Made by a program: the position numbers and the translations under genes. The notes below the pieces were generated by a model. That model was not told the origin of the DNA, made no database searches, and saw nothing but the letters and a program-made list of their open reading frames with translations. Shown here one piece after another: positions 26,601 to 34,056 of a DNA stretch of 37,668 bases. The stretch lies in assembly GCA_965369325.1 (NCBI GenBank), contig CBDUQI010000031.1:1-37668 (forward strand), read 5' to 3'. Position 1 is the stretch's first letter; every line of letters begins with the position of its first letter. Source of the DNA: CBDUQI01 sp965369325. Its GTDB lineage: Bacteria; Pseudomonadota; Gammaproteobacteria; Steroidobacterales; JBCBZW01.

Positions 26601-29531
26601 CGCGAGGACCAGGCCCTCAATGGCGTAGGTGCCGGCCGTTTGCACGCCAAAATCAAACTCGGCCCGATGGGTGGCGTTGATGCTGTCGTAGTTATTGCCA
26701 AAACCCTCGGGCACGTGAATGTACAGTCCGCCGCTGGCGGTAACGTCGTTACCGATGTCGAACGCGCCGAATAAGCGCGCGGCTTCGGCCTCGCGTGAGA
26801 GTCCCGGTGGCGTATTGGTGGGGTCGTCCGGGTAGGGGTCGGCGTTGTCGCCGATGCCGTCGCCGTCCGAGTCGGTAGTTTCGGAGGCGTCGTCGGGGAA
26901 GGCATCGGCGTTATCGCCCACACCGTCGCCGTCGGTGTCGGTGGTTTCAGACGGGTCGTTGGGGAAGGCGTCGGCGTTGTCGCCCACGCCATCGCCGTCG
27001 GTGTCTGTGGTCTCCGACGGGTCATCGGGAAAGTCGTCCTGCGCATCGGGTACGCCGTCACCATCCGAATCGATAGTGGCTGGACGCAGCAGCTCGAATG
27101 CACCGTTGAAGGTGCTGTGTGTGCCTGCCGCGATAAACAACTCTACAATCGCGCCGCCACCGTTTTCGAAGAACACCAGTTCCACGCTGTGAGTGCCGGC
27201 ACTGAGGGTGGTGGTAGCGAAGTTATCCAGCGGTCCGTGCAAGGCGTCGTCGTTGATCAGCACGGTGCCGTCCACGCGCAGTCGCATGCCGTCGTCAGAT
27301 CGCACGCCCAGCGTGTAGGTCCCGGCGTTGTCAATGTTGAACACACCGGCTGCGCGCATAGCGAAGGTGTCCTGATACGGGAAGGCGGCGCTGCCGCTAA
27401 AGTATCCGTCTTCACTCAGATTGTCGCTAAAGTTGATCTGTTGCAACTCAATGCTGGTGTTCGCTATACCGCCAGTGATAAACAACTCATCCGCCTGCGC
27501 CAGAGAGATCACCTCGCTGGCGCTGTCCACAAACTGTCCCGTGAAGCTGCCGTCCCCAGGACTCGGATCGATCGGTGCGCGTGTCATCTGCACCGTGTGC
27601 CCGAGCGATGGCACCCCCTGTGCATCCAGCGCGAACAGCCAGTAGTAGCCAGGGATGAGTACATTGGGATTGGCGTTGAAGGTGAGTGAATACTCGCCGG
27701 GACCGGTGACAGTAAACGGCACCGGCACAAAGCGCATGTCGGAGTTGTTCGCATGGCTGGTGCCTGACAGGCGTATTAAATTAAAGCGTTGGATACCCAC
27801 ACTGGCACTCACCTGCATGCTCGCCCCGGCGCCGCTGTTGCCTGGTGCGCTCGTAATGGCCGGGCGCTGGGCGATGTTGCCGTTGGCATCGAACAGATAC
27901 GGCGGCGAGAAAATCTGGCCGTCTTGATGATTGGCGCTGCAGCCGGCGCCGCAACCACCGCCGCCGGCGGATAACACGCGCCCGTCTTTCAACAGTAAGC
28001 CGATCGAGTGGTAGTTGCGGGGCACGGAAGCGCTGTCCCACCGGGTCCACTGGCCGGTTTGCGGATCCCACATTTCTGCTGCGAAGGCCGAGCCGTTATC
28101 GCTGAACAGCTCGCCGGATGCATTGCCGCCGATGACGACTACCTGCCCAGTGGGCAGCACGACGGAGTTTTGATTGGTGCGCCGAAAGGCCATGGGCTGG
28201 GTGGGCGTGATCACGGGCGTGGGGCCGTTCAGGTCGACCACCATCGCATCGTTGGAGGAGGCTTGCGCAATCGTGCGGTCGTGGCCGCCGGTGATCAGCA
28301 GTTTGCCGACATCAAACATCACCGCGTTACCGAACTGGCGATTCTGGTCGCCGCCAAGCCGCGCGCCCAGGTTTTGGGTGCCGCCGTTGCCGCGCGGATC
28401 AAACCAGTGCATGGTCGGCGTGGGGCCGGTGTGCGCTACGCGTCCATCGGGGCCGACGTGCATGAAGGCCCACCACTGCATGTCGGTGCCGGAGTTGAAC
28501 ACGGGGCGGCCGTTGGCGGCGTTCTGCTCGTTCACCAGATCGGACATGTCGGCGTTGTCGAGCACACTCCAGCTGTTGCTCACCGGGGAGTAGCGCTCGG
28601 CATTGTCGCCAGCGCTTTTGGCGAAGGTGGCGAATACCTCGTTGGACGGCAGTGCCACCGTCGCGCCATACCAGCGGTTAAAGTTCATCCGTCCGCGGGC
28701 GCTCCATTGTTGCGTAAACGGATTGAATGCACTGGTTTTGTCATCGTCTGGGTTGCCGCCCGCAGCGATAATCGTGCCGTCTTCCAGGGTGGAGACGCCC
28801 GCACAAAACATGTCGTGAGCAATGTTGTCTGTGTCCTGAAAACCCAGTGTGTTGGGGTTAAACACCGAGGCATGAGTAAAGTTAGGGCCACTCGGAAACG
28901 CGTCGACTTCGGTGGAAGACCAGGTAAGCACGCGTCCGTCCGGCAGGGTGGCGGCGGAGATAGCAATCTGCGGCCAACCGATAACGCCGCTCCATTCGCC
29001 TACTTCCTGCGGGCCATTACCACCGTTGGGGCCGGCGGTAAGGGTAAACAACTGGCTGTCGCTGTTGTTGCCGGTCCACTGCTCGATGTTGCCACCGTTG
29101 GCCTGCGAGCCACCGGCTACCTGCAAGCTCTTGCCGGAGTGCTGCGCGATCAGCCGATACTGGTTGCCGCCTTCGGATTGCAGGCGGAACTGCTGGTTGG
29201 CGCCGCCGTGGCAGGCCCACTGGATCAGGTTGGCACCGTCGCCCTGCTCGCCACCAAAGGTATCCAGACACCGGTTGCTATGCTGGAGCACTAGTGTGTA
29301 CAGGTCGCTTTGCCCCGCCACGCCCTGAAACAGGATCAACTGATTTTGTTGATTGTCCAGACATTGCCATTGCTGCAGATTGGCGCCTTGCTCAAGTGAC
29401 GCGCCGGCGATATCCAGGCAGCGTCCGCTGGAAACGCTGACCACCTGAGTGACAAAGTCAGCGTGAGCGATACCGAACAACAGGCTCGCCATTGGAACGA
29501 GTGACGCGGTCGCGGGAATGCGGGTGATCAT
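23667..29531 (-). CDS. Secreted copper radical oxidase fused to a di-haem peroxidase
   Basis: A 1,954-residue exported protein; ATG 29531 follows GAGGG and starts MITRIPATASLVPMASLLFG, a signal peptide. Domains: ricin-type beta-trefoil (about 30-165, three GxxLQxWxC-like repeats); galactose-oxidase/Kelch domain with C-terminal DUF1929 (about 180-650); PA14-like (about 660-815); four TSP3 repeats (821-908); carbohydrate-binding-like domain (about 912-1052); YVTN propeller (about 1065-1400); di-haem cytochrome c peroxidase (about 1420-1670); two lectin-like repeats (1675-1954). Residues matching galactose oxidase: Cys243 and Tyr288 (thioether cofactor), Tyr507, His508 and His593 (copper), with spacing close to the fungal enzyme. 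The haems bind at CASCH (Cys1447-His1451) and CAVCH (Cys1579-His1583). Inference: oxidation of an alcohol or aldehyde gives peroxide that the haem part uses. It is last in a cluster of MauG-like genes. Confidence 0.9.
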   Translation of the reverse strand: MITRIPATASLVPMASLLFGIAHADFVTQVVSVSSGRCLDIAGASLEQGANLQQWQCLDNQQNQLILFQGVAGQSDLYTLVLQHSNRCLDTFGGEQGDGANLIQWACHGGANQQFRLQSEGGNQYRLIAQHSGKSLQVAGGSQANGGNIEQWTGNNSDSQLFTLTAGPNGGNGPQEVGEWSGVIGWPQIAISAATLPDGRVLTWSSTEVDAFPSGPNFTHASVFNPNTLGFQDTDNIAHDMFCAGVSTLEDGTIIAAGGNPDDDKTSAFNPFTQQWSARGRMNFNRWYGATVALPSNEVFATFAKSAGDNAERYSPVSNSWSVLDNADMSDLVNEQNAANGRPVFNSGTDMQWWAFMHVGPDGRVAHTGPTPTMHWFDPRGNGGTQNLGARLGGDQNRQFGNAVMFDVGKLLITGGHDRTIAQASSNDAMVVDLNGPTPVITPTQPMAFRRTNQNSVVLPTGQVVVIGGNASGELFSDNGSAFAAEMWDPQTGQWTRWDSASVPRNYHSIGLLLKDGRVLSAGGGGCGAGCSANHQDGQIFSPPYLFDANGNIAQRPAITSAPGNSGAGASMQVSASVGIQRFNLIRLSGTSHANNSDMRFVPVPFTVTGPGEYSLTFNANPNVLIPGYYWLFALDAQGVPSLGHTVQMTRAPIDPSPGDGSFTGQFVDSASEVISLAQADELFITGGIANTSIELQQINFSDNLSEDGYFSGSAAFPYQDTFAMRAAGVFNIDNAGTYTLGVRSDDGMRLRVDGTVLINDDALHGPLDNFATTTLSAGTHSVELVFFENGGGAIVELFIAAGTHSTFNGAFELLRPATIDSDGDGVPDAQDDFPDDPSETTDTDGDGVGDNADAFPNDPSETTDTDGDGVGDNADAFPDDASETTDSDGDGIGDNADPYPDDPTNTPPGLSREAEAARLFGAFDIGNDVTASGGLYIHVPEGFGNNYDSINATHRAEFDFGVQTAGTYAIEGLVLAPDGTSDSFWVVLDEQTGNDYLWDTQISADFTADLLNTRNGNDPITVELDAGLHTVTVYWREDGTQLDLLRLVSLNGPSAITHSSRLIGEYASGEERLWNVNPDNDSVSVVRAANGEVLARIAVGEQPAALTTTASEVWVSNKADASLSIIDAVSLQLISTVALPHASQPHGVITHEGNVWVALEASGEVLRLDAASRAPLASAFVGEHVRHLSLNPATNKLYASRFLTPPLPGEDTASPQVNGLGGEVLVLDATDLLTLNVVLLAHTDRPVSESSGPGLPNYLGAMVISPDGNTGWVPSKQDNILGGTLRGGPGLAFDQSVRAVSSTIDLSTDTEVLAGRVDHDNASRASAAAFSANGEYLFVTLETAREVAIIDASINAQIGRFDTGMAPQGIALSNDQRSLFVYNFMDRSLGRYDISLVIDSGLPNVTLLGTTALIDNEQLTPDVLAGKQLFYDARDDRLAGDNYMSCASCHNEGEQDGRVWDFTQLGEGLRNTTTLLGKGGMGHGTLHWSANFDEVQDFEGQIRTFAGGTGLMSDADFFNGNIEEPLGDPKAGLSLDLDRLALYLTSLTDTPASPYRNADGSLPDDATEGAVLFAQSGCAVCHAGEHFTDSPMGQLHDIGTIKPASGAGSGEPLLGIDTPTLLGVWATAPYLHDGSAATVAEAIAAHRDSNFTSTQLAQLSAYVLALQPGDDLPVVSGPKLAHGIATNVGSGWITVTLPDNYQEMVVLATPAYDRTDAPAVTRVRNAQGNQFELRVQNPAHSSLSGYTVHYVVAEAGSYSAGEHGITMEAGRIQATVTADNDNWISQEAAYTASYANPVVLGQVMSSNDDRWSAFWASGPTRATPPSTTTLNVGRHVGEDPDIARTNETLGVMVIEAGSGNANGISFEAGLSGDIVKGPTQPDAPYLTPVNLAAGSTAIAASAGMDGANGGWPILYGSAPVGNGALALAIDEDQLQDNERGRTTDQVAYFVLGN
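26808..27071 (-). repeat. Four 66-bp tandem repeats encoding TSP3 calcium-binding units
   Basis: Within the giant oxidase gene, four tandem 22-residue units share the pattern D-[ST]-D-G-D-G-x-x-D-x-x-D, each ending Pro-x-D followed by Thr-rich linker. Two adjacent units are nearly identical at the DNA level, so the unit number may vary by slippage. In other proteins such repeats form a calcium-stabilised rigid spacer. Confidence 0.88.
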
Positions 29532-29782
29532 GCAAGGCCCTCTGCGCAATGTGCTTGCCGAGCTGCGTTGTGCCTCGGCGGATCTGGCTGGTGCGCGTGG
29601 TCAGCGTGCGCTGATGGCTCCCCCCTTGCCCCAAAAGCCCGATTAAGCACGCATGATTGGCGGCTGATCGAACTCCCAAACATGCCCCGTGTGGTTGTGG
29701 CAGGCCTGGCCTGTATTTTTTGTTTTTTCTTTACCGGCGCCACGTCCAATTGCGCGGTCTTCCAGTTACCCGTCAGGATACA
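29532..29782. other. 251-base gap between the second peroxidase gene and the oxidase gene
   Basis: It holds GAGGG before ATG 29531. On the plus strand, a short pair CAGGCCTGGCCTG (29701-29713) is followed by a T-rich run. No convincing minus-strand promoter was found, so the oxidase may be read through from the peroxidase gene or have its own weak start. A 35-codon plus-strand frame starting at 29682 with a hydrophobic segment is not judged real. Confidence 0.4.
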
Positions 29783-31093
29783 CTATTGAATTGTGGCGTT
29801 GCCAGCCGCTGCAGGGGGCGCGCCCTGCAGCGTTTGCAAAAACGCGATCAGTGCTCGAAGCTGCACCTCGCTTAATTCTAATGCCCGCAGTTCGTGCGGA
29901 CCAAGCTGCTGATCGGGCGGTGTATTGTAGTGCATCATGACGTCCATCAGGCTTGCGTGGCGGCCGTCGTGAAAGTACGGCGCAGTGTGTGACACATTAC
30001 GAAGCCCCGGCGTCTTGAAGGCGCCTTCTAGCGGAACGTGTGCATCACGGTTGAGAAAGCGCAACTCGCTGCACTGCTCCGGTGCGGCATCGCTGTACCG
30101 CCCGAGGCAGTTGAATTCGTCCATCAGCACGGCGCGCAGTCCAAACACGCGGCCGAAGTCCATTTGTGAGCCGCTGAAATTGCCGGTGCCGATGTTGTGG
30201 AAGCCCCCGTTGGTGAACATAGGTCCGTTGTGACATTGCAGGCATTGGGTTTTGTCGGCGTCAATGAACAACCGCGCGCCTAGTTGTTCCTGCGGGGTAA
30301 GCAATGGCTTGGCAGGTGGGTCTGAACTGGCCAGCAATTGCGCCACATAGCGATCAAAGCGTGACGGCGTGGGGATCAACGTACGTTCGTACGCAGCAAT
30401 GGCCTTACCAAGGTTGGCGTACACCTGATTCACCAGTTGCTGCTGTGCAGGCCCCAGGCGGTGCCAGCGGTCCCGACTGTCCGCATTACCAAATGGCCCT
30501 GCACGTGCGGTCGGGATATTACTCACCGCCACCGTTGGGTATGCGCCAAAGATCGCCTCATAACGTTGCCGATAATCGGCATCCTGACCGAGTAATCGAA
30601 CGGCCTCCACTCGACTGGCGCCCATCTCATCGGCGGCTTCAATCGGGATGAGTGCTTGGGACCAAAGTGAGTCGCGGCGCCCGTCCCAGTAAAACCACGT
30701 TTGCCATCCACTGGCGATGACGGTTGGCGCGTTACGCAGGGTGCGGCCCATGCCTTCAGAGCGGGCGCGCCCGTCGGTAAAGTAACGCTCGGGCTGATGG
30801 CAGCTTGCGCAGGAGAGTTCGCCATTGCCGCTCAGGCGTGGTTCGAAAAACAGTTGTTCACCGAGGGCGGCCGCTTGTGGGTTGTCGGCTACCCGATTGG
30901 AGGCTACGGCTGGTGCAGGCCCGGCGGCGTTTAGGCTGAGTGAGGACAGCACCCGCAACTCGCGTGCTGACCATTCCAACGGCTGGGCGTACGTCGTGTG
31001 TAGCAGCATGCTGGTGCCCAGCGCAATAAGAAATACTCGCGGTGTTGCTTTCAGGCGCGGGTGCTGAGCAGGAAAGTGAACATTAAAAATCAA
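29783..31093 (-). CDS. Di-haem cytochrome c peroxidase/MauG-family protein
   Basis: A 436-residue exported protein. Haem motifs are CASCH (Cys95-His99) and CLQCH (Cys284-His288), about 190 residues apart as in MauG/cytochrome c peroxidases, and the family blocks LGEQLFFEPRLS, WFYWDGRRDSLWSQAL and APYFHDGRHASLMDVM are present. The N-terminus TPRVFLIALGTSMLLHTTYA is a signal peptide. The start appears to be TTG 31093, 11 bases inside the preceding YtkA-like gene; an ATG at 31083 is in the wrong frame. Members reduce peroxide or catalyse long-range protein oxidation. It is a close paralogue of the 31529-32863 protein, and a third such domain is inside the giant oxidase. Haem is attached in the periplasm by c-type maturation. 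Confidence 0.9.
   Translation of the reverse strand: MIFNVHFPAQHPRLKATPRVFLIALGTSMLLHTTYAQPLEWSARELRVLSSLSLNAAGPAPAVASNRVADNPQAAALGEQLFFEPRLSGNGELSCASCHQPERYFTDGRARSEGMGRTLRNAPTVIASGWQTWFYWDGRRDSLWSQALIPIEAADEMGASRVEAVRLLGQDADYRQRYEAIFGAYPTVAVSNIPTARAGPFGNADSRDRWHRLGPAQQQLVNQVYANLGKAIAAYERTLIPTPSRFDRYVAQLLASSDPPAKPLLTPQEQLGARLFIDADKTQCLQCHNGPMFTNGGFHNIGTGNFSGSQMDFGRVFGLRAVLMDEFNCLGRYSDAAPEQCSELRFLNRDAHVPLEGAFKTPGLRNVSHTAPYFHDGRHASLMDVMMHYNTPPDQQLGPHELRALELSEVQLRALIAFLQTLQGAPPAAAGNATIQ
29807..29832. other. Perfect 10-bp hairpin at the 3' end of a peroxidase gene
   Basis: CGCTGCAGGG (29807-29816) and CCCTGCAGCG (29823-29832) pair over a 6-base GC loop. It lies inside the last codons of the minus-strand peroxidase gene, without a following U-run. 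It may slow read-through or protect the upstream mRNA from decay and so set the ratio of peroxidase to oxidase transcripts. Confidence 0.4.
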
Positions 31094-31529
31094 TGGCTAT
31101 CTCAAACTGAACCTGTTGACGCCCGTTCGGGGTGTGGATGGCTAACAACAAGATCCAGTCGCCGGCCATGTTCAGCTTCATGCCCTCAATAAGGTATCGC
31201 CCGTCACCAAGATAGTCGGTGACTTGTGGTTGGGTTGGCAGGCCGTGGCCGTGGCCAGGCATACCGCCGTTGATGCCAATTCTAGCGGGGTACACCGGCT
31301 TGCCCTGCGCGTCGGTTAACTGCAGATACCAGTGCTGGAACTGCCCGATGCTCACGTGCCCACCGCGCGGGCTCAGGTGCACGCGCAGGCCGGTCGACGC
31401 CACCGTCTGTTCCCATTGCTGCGGCGTTGGTGCGGGCGCAGAGTCTGCGCTAGCGTTGGTGGCGGGCGCCAGCCAGGCAATCAGCAGGGTGATCGCAAGC
31501 CGCGATACTCGGTGATCGGCAGTGCGCAT
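31083..31529 (-). CDS. YtkA/FixH-like exported protein
   Basis: A 148-residue protein. ATG 31529 overlaps the stop of the upstream peroxidase as TGATG, so translation is coupled. Signal peptide: about 1-29 (RLAITLLIAWLAPATNASA). The mature part resembles YtkA/FixH-like beta-sandwich proteins: GQFQHWYLQLTDAQGKPVYP, then MPGHGHGLP (90-98), then a YLIEGMKLNMAGDWILLLAI strand pair. MxxHxH is a plausible metal site, and Trp39, Trp67 and a later GDW are exposed-type aromatics. Family members are thought to help copper or cytochrome assembly, but the true role is unknown. Being sandwiched between two MauG-like genes suggests it is their partner or substrate. The next gene overlaps its 3' end. Confidence 0.82.
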   Translation of the reverse strand: MRTADHRVSRLAITLLIAWLAPATNASADSAPAPTPQQWEQTVASTGLRVHLSPRGGHVSIGQFQHWYLQLTDAQGKPVYPARIGINGGMPGHGHGLPTQPQVTDYLGDGRYLIEGMKLNMAGDWILLLAIHTPNGRQQVQFEIAIDF

Positions 31530-32863
31530 CAACGTGCGCTCCGCATCTCGGGTGCAGGCCCGCTCAGGGTTTGTAGAAAACTGTTGATGGCCGCGATGTC
31601 CTCATCGCTTAACACCCTCAACGCTTCCAGTTCATGGCGGTGTTGCGTTTTGTCCGGTGGCTCGCGGTAGTGCTGCATCACCTCATCAAGCGTAGCAAAA
31701 CGCCCGTCATGCATGTAAGGGGCAGTCTCGGATATGTTGCGTAACGTTGGCGTGCGAAACGCACCACGCATCAGTGTGTCGACTTCGTTACGGTACATAC
31801 GGGTGAGATGCTGGCAGGCGTTGATGCCTGCGTCGGTCTGCGCGGCGTCTGCGCCGTGGCCAGCGTAACGGCTGCGGCAGTTAAACGGGTTGGCCTCCAG
31901 CCGCTGGCGCCCAGCATAGCGCCCGATGTCCTCATCCGCCTGCCCAAGGTTGCCGGTGCCGACATTGTGAAAGCGCCGATCGGTGAAGCGAGGGCCGTGA
32001 TGGCAACTAAGGCAACCGCTGCGTCCGCTGATAAACACTCGCAGGCCATGTTGCTCCTGCGCGGTTAGCTGCGCATCCGGGTCGGATGCTTTGTTTGCCA
32101 TAAGCGCATCCACGTAGCGGTCAAACCGGCTTTGCGCCGGTTGCAGGGTGGATTCGTACGCGGCGAGGGCTTTGCCGATATTGGTGAACACGCGGTTGAC
32201 CTTGTGCCGGGCGTGCTCATCCAGTTGTGCCCAGGCCGTCTGTTCTTCAGCGCTGCCGAGCGGACTGGCCTGTGCAGGCAAGCCACCCAATGGCACCTGC
32301 GCTGGCCCGAACACCTGGCGGTAGCGTGCGCCAAGTTGCGGGTGCGATAGCACCGTCCGCACGACGGCGACCCGTGAGTTGCCCATTTCTGCAGCAGCCT
32401 CCAGTGGTTGCAACGCCTGTGACCACAAACTGTCTGCACGTCCGTCCCAGTACCACCATTGCTCATGCGCGACCCCGAGCAATGAGGGGGTATTGCGCGT
32501 GAGCACTTCGCGCCCGTGTGCAGTCGCGCGGCGATCGGTAAAAAACCATTCCGGCCGATGGCAACTGGCGCAGGCCAGTGTGCCCTCTCGGCTCAGGGCT
32601 GGGGCGAAGAACAACTGGGCGCCGAAAGCCGCCGCCTCCGGCTGTCGGCTTTGCCGGTTGCCTGGGTCTTGCCGGACGGGCGGTAGTGCCTGCAACCGAA
32701 GCGTGGCCAGCAGACTTGTTTCGGTCGCCGACCACTGCGCAGGGGAGGCGGCCGGGTTGGCCTCTGGAATAAGAAGTAACACGCTTAGGACGGCGCACAC
32801 CCAGGGCAAGCCGGTCGGGCGACGGTTTAAGGGCCGGGGCGTTTTGCGCAAGCGGTGGTTCAT
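31529..32863 (-). CDS. Di-haem cytochrome c peroxidase/MauG-family protein, first of the cluster
   Basis: A 444-residue exported protein. ATG 32863 is chosen because MNHRLRKTPRPLNRR gives a basic n-region and PWVCAVLSVLLLIPEANPAA a signal core; an upstream extension to 32974 is rich in unlike residues. Haem motifs CASCH (98-102) and CLSCH (284-288) are spaced as in its paralogue. Blocks AFGAQLFFAPALS, WWYWDGRADSLWSQAL and APYMHDGRFATLDEVM are diagnostic. Tyr and Met near the last block could be the distal ligand as in MauG or bacterial peroxidases; sequence alone does not settle which. It ends in TGATG with the YtkA-like gene. The PF10118 gene lies 88 bases upstream on the same strand, so the whole row may be one operon. 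Confidence 0.9.
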   Translation of the reverse strand: MNHRLRKTPRPLNRRPTGLPWVCAVLSVLLLIPEANPAASPAQWSATETSLLATLRLQALPPVRQDPGNRQSRQPEAAAFGAQLFFAPALSREGTLACASCHRPEWFFTDRRATAHGREVLTRNTPSLLGVAHEQWWYWDGRADSLWSQALQPLEAAAEMGNSRVAVVRTVLSHPQLGARYRQVFGPAQVPLGGLPAQASPLGSAEEQTAWAQLDEHARHKVNRVFTNIGKALAAYESTLQPAQSRFDRYVDALMANKASDPDAQLTAQEQHGLRVFISGRSGCLSCHHGPRFTDRRFHNVGTGNLGQADEDIGRYAGRQRLEANPFNCRSRYAGHGADAAQTDAGINACQHLTRMYRNEVDTLMRGAFRTPTLRNISETAPYMHDGRFATLDEVMQHYREPPDKTQHRHELEALRVLSDEDIAAINSFLQTLSGPAPEMRSAR

Positions 32864-32951
32864 GTGGCAGGCGATATGGCTCGTTGCTCTAATCACCTTA
32901 TTATGCGCGGGCTGGCGTGTGGGCGCGCAAACATCGGTTAACTTGGCGCCT

Positions 32952-33782
32952 CTACATAACAGGCGGGAGCGCATCCAGCGGCTTGAGTAAGTGTCGGTTG
33001 TCGTGCTGCCAGGGGTGGAAGCCGCGGTGGAAGAAGGCTTTGTATTGCGGCCACAACGGGCGCAGCCAACCCTCGCGCGTGAACAACAGTCCGAGGCCTT
33101 CCCAGGCCATCTTGCGGCTTGCCTGCGGGTGAGTACGGAGCATCAGATACATGATCCGGGAGATGTCCATGAAATAGTTGCGTGTCACGTAGAGCATGAG
33201 TTTGCGCAGCATTCCCTCGCTGCCTCCAACAGCGCGATAGACGTCAAACGCCACCGCCTTGTGCTCGGTCTCCTCGGTGGCATGCCACCGCCACAAATCG
33301 GCCATCAGCGGATGCGCACCCTCCAGCACCTGGGGTGTGCTCAAGAGCAGGTCGGCCAGCATGGCGGTCCAGTGCTCGTACGCCGTCGTGGCCCCCAGGT
33401 GAACAATGGGCGGCATCGTGGCGCGGCGATGGGCCAGGCGCTGGCGCAGTTTGCGCTCAAGTTGCTCAAGATCGTAGCCGTGGGCGGCGCACAAGGCCTC
33501 ATTGTGGCGCTGATGTTCGCGCAGATGTGCCGCCTCTTGTAAGGAGAACTGTTTGATTTGTTTTAACAATACAGGGTCGCTGATCTGCTTGCGGTAATGT
33601 CTCACGCTGTCCACAAAGAACTTCTCTCCGATCGGAAACAGAATGGACATGGCGTTAAAGAAGGCTGTTTTGACCGGGTCATCGCTGTGCCAGTCGCTCG
33701 CCAGCACCTCATTAAACTGATACTGGCGATTGCGCAAATGTAGCGTGACATCCTCCGGGGTATGGCTTTGAGATGGGGGCAT
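32952..33782 (-). CDS. PF10118-type metal-dependent hydrolase
   Basis: A 276-residue protein. An all-alpha, ferritin-like chain with the family's metal ligands: FSLQEAAHLREHQRHNE (about 90-106) and HATEETEHKAVAFDVY (about 169-184), each carrying Glu and His in a spaced pair for a diiron site. The opening VRNRQYQF-like stretch and FPIGEKFFVDSVRHYR are typical of COG3687. No signal peptide is apparent, so it is cytosolic, unlike its exported neighbours. The start ATG 33782 overlaps no other gene; no good ribosome binding site is seen. Role in the oxidase cluster is unclear. It may be an unrelated gene upstream, since 88 bases separate it from the first peroxidase gene. Confidence 0.88.
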   Translation of the reverse strand: MPPSQSHTPEDVTLHLRNRQYQFNEVLASDWHSDDPVKTAFFNAMSILFPIGEKFFVDSVRHYRKQISDPVLLKQIKQFSLQEAAHLREHQRHNEALCAAHGYDLEQLERKLRQRLAHRRATMPPIVHLGATTAYEHWTAMLADLLLSTPQVLEGAHPLMADLWRWHATEETEHKAVAFDVYRAVGGSEGMLRKLMLYVTRNYFMDISRIMYLMLRTHPQASRKMAWEGLGLLFTREGWLRPLWPQYKAFFHRGFHPWQHDNRHLLKPLDALPPVM

Positions 33783-34004
33783 TCGAGCGCTCTTGGAGGT
33801 GTGTTGACGGCAAACCTGATCATCGGCGCTGAGTGCGGTGAAATCAAACGGCCTGTTGCCCGGTTGCGCGCCGGTATGGCGCCAGGGTACGGGTGAAAGC
33901 TTGTGAACTGGCAGCGTTGTTGCCGCACCGCCGCGCCGGACGCGGTAGAATCCTAGCGAGCTTTATTTATAGTGCCCACCCGCACTTTGGCGGGCGCACG
34001 GCAA

Positions 34005-34041
34005 GCCGACCTAGGTGGGTCGGCGAGAGATCGCCTTTTTT
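34005..34041 (+). promoter_or_regulatory. Attenuator-like leader upstream of the zinc metallopeptidase
   Basis: Hairpin 1 pairs GCCGACC (34005-34011) with GGTCGGC (34018-34024). Hairpin 2 pairs GGCGA (34022-34026) over a GAGA tetraloop with TCGCC (34031-34035), then six T (34036-34041), a textbook intrinsic terminator. They share 34022-34024 and cannot both form. The terminator ends 15 bases before ATG 34057 with the GGGGGG ribosome binding site just after it. This is the layout of a transcription attenuator or riboswitch expression platform. A weak -10 TATAGT lies at 33968-33973. The rest of the 274-base gap shows GTGCCC/GGGCGCAC pairing at 33972-33998. Confidence 0.6.
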
Positions 34042-34056
34042 GGGGGGTATGGATCG

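Noticed and set aside
26808..27071. CRISPR-like regular repeat
   Set aside because: The 66-bp repeats are in-frame coding units of TSP3 repeats without spacers.
28008..29294. Long open frame of 428 codons on the plus strand
   Set aside because: It is antisense to the galactose-oxidase domain, whose catalytic motifs are unmistakable on the minus strand; the GC-rich third positions explain the open frame.
29701..29740. Plus-strand hairpin CAGGCCTGGCCTG with T-run as a terminator
   Set aside because: No plus-strand gene ends upstream of it within several kilobases, and the usable stem is only about four bases.
29682..29789. 35-codon plus-strand frame with a hydrophobic segment
   Set aside because: No ribosome binding site, antisense to the gap between two same-strand genes, and its T-rich run explains the hydrophobic residues.
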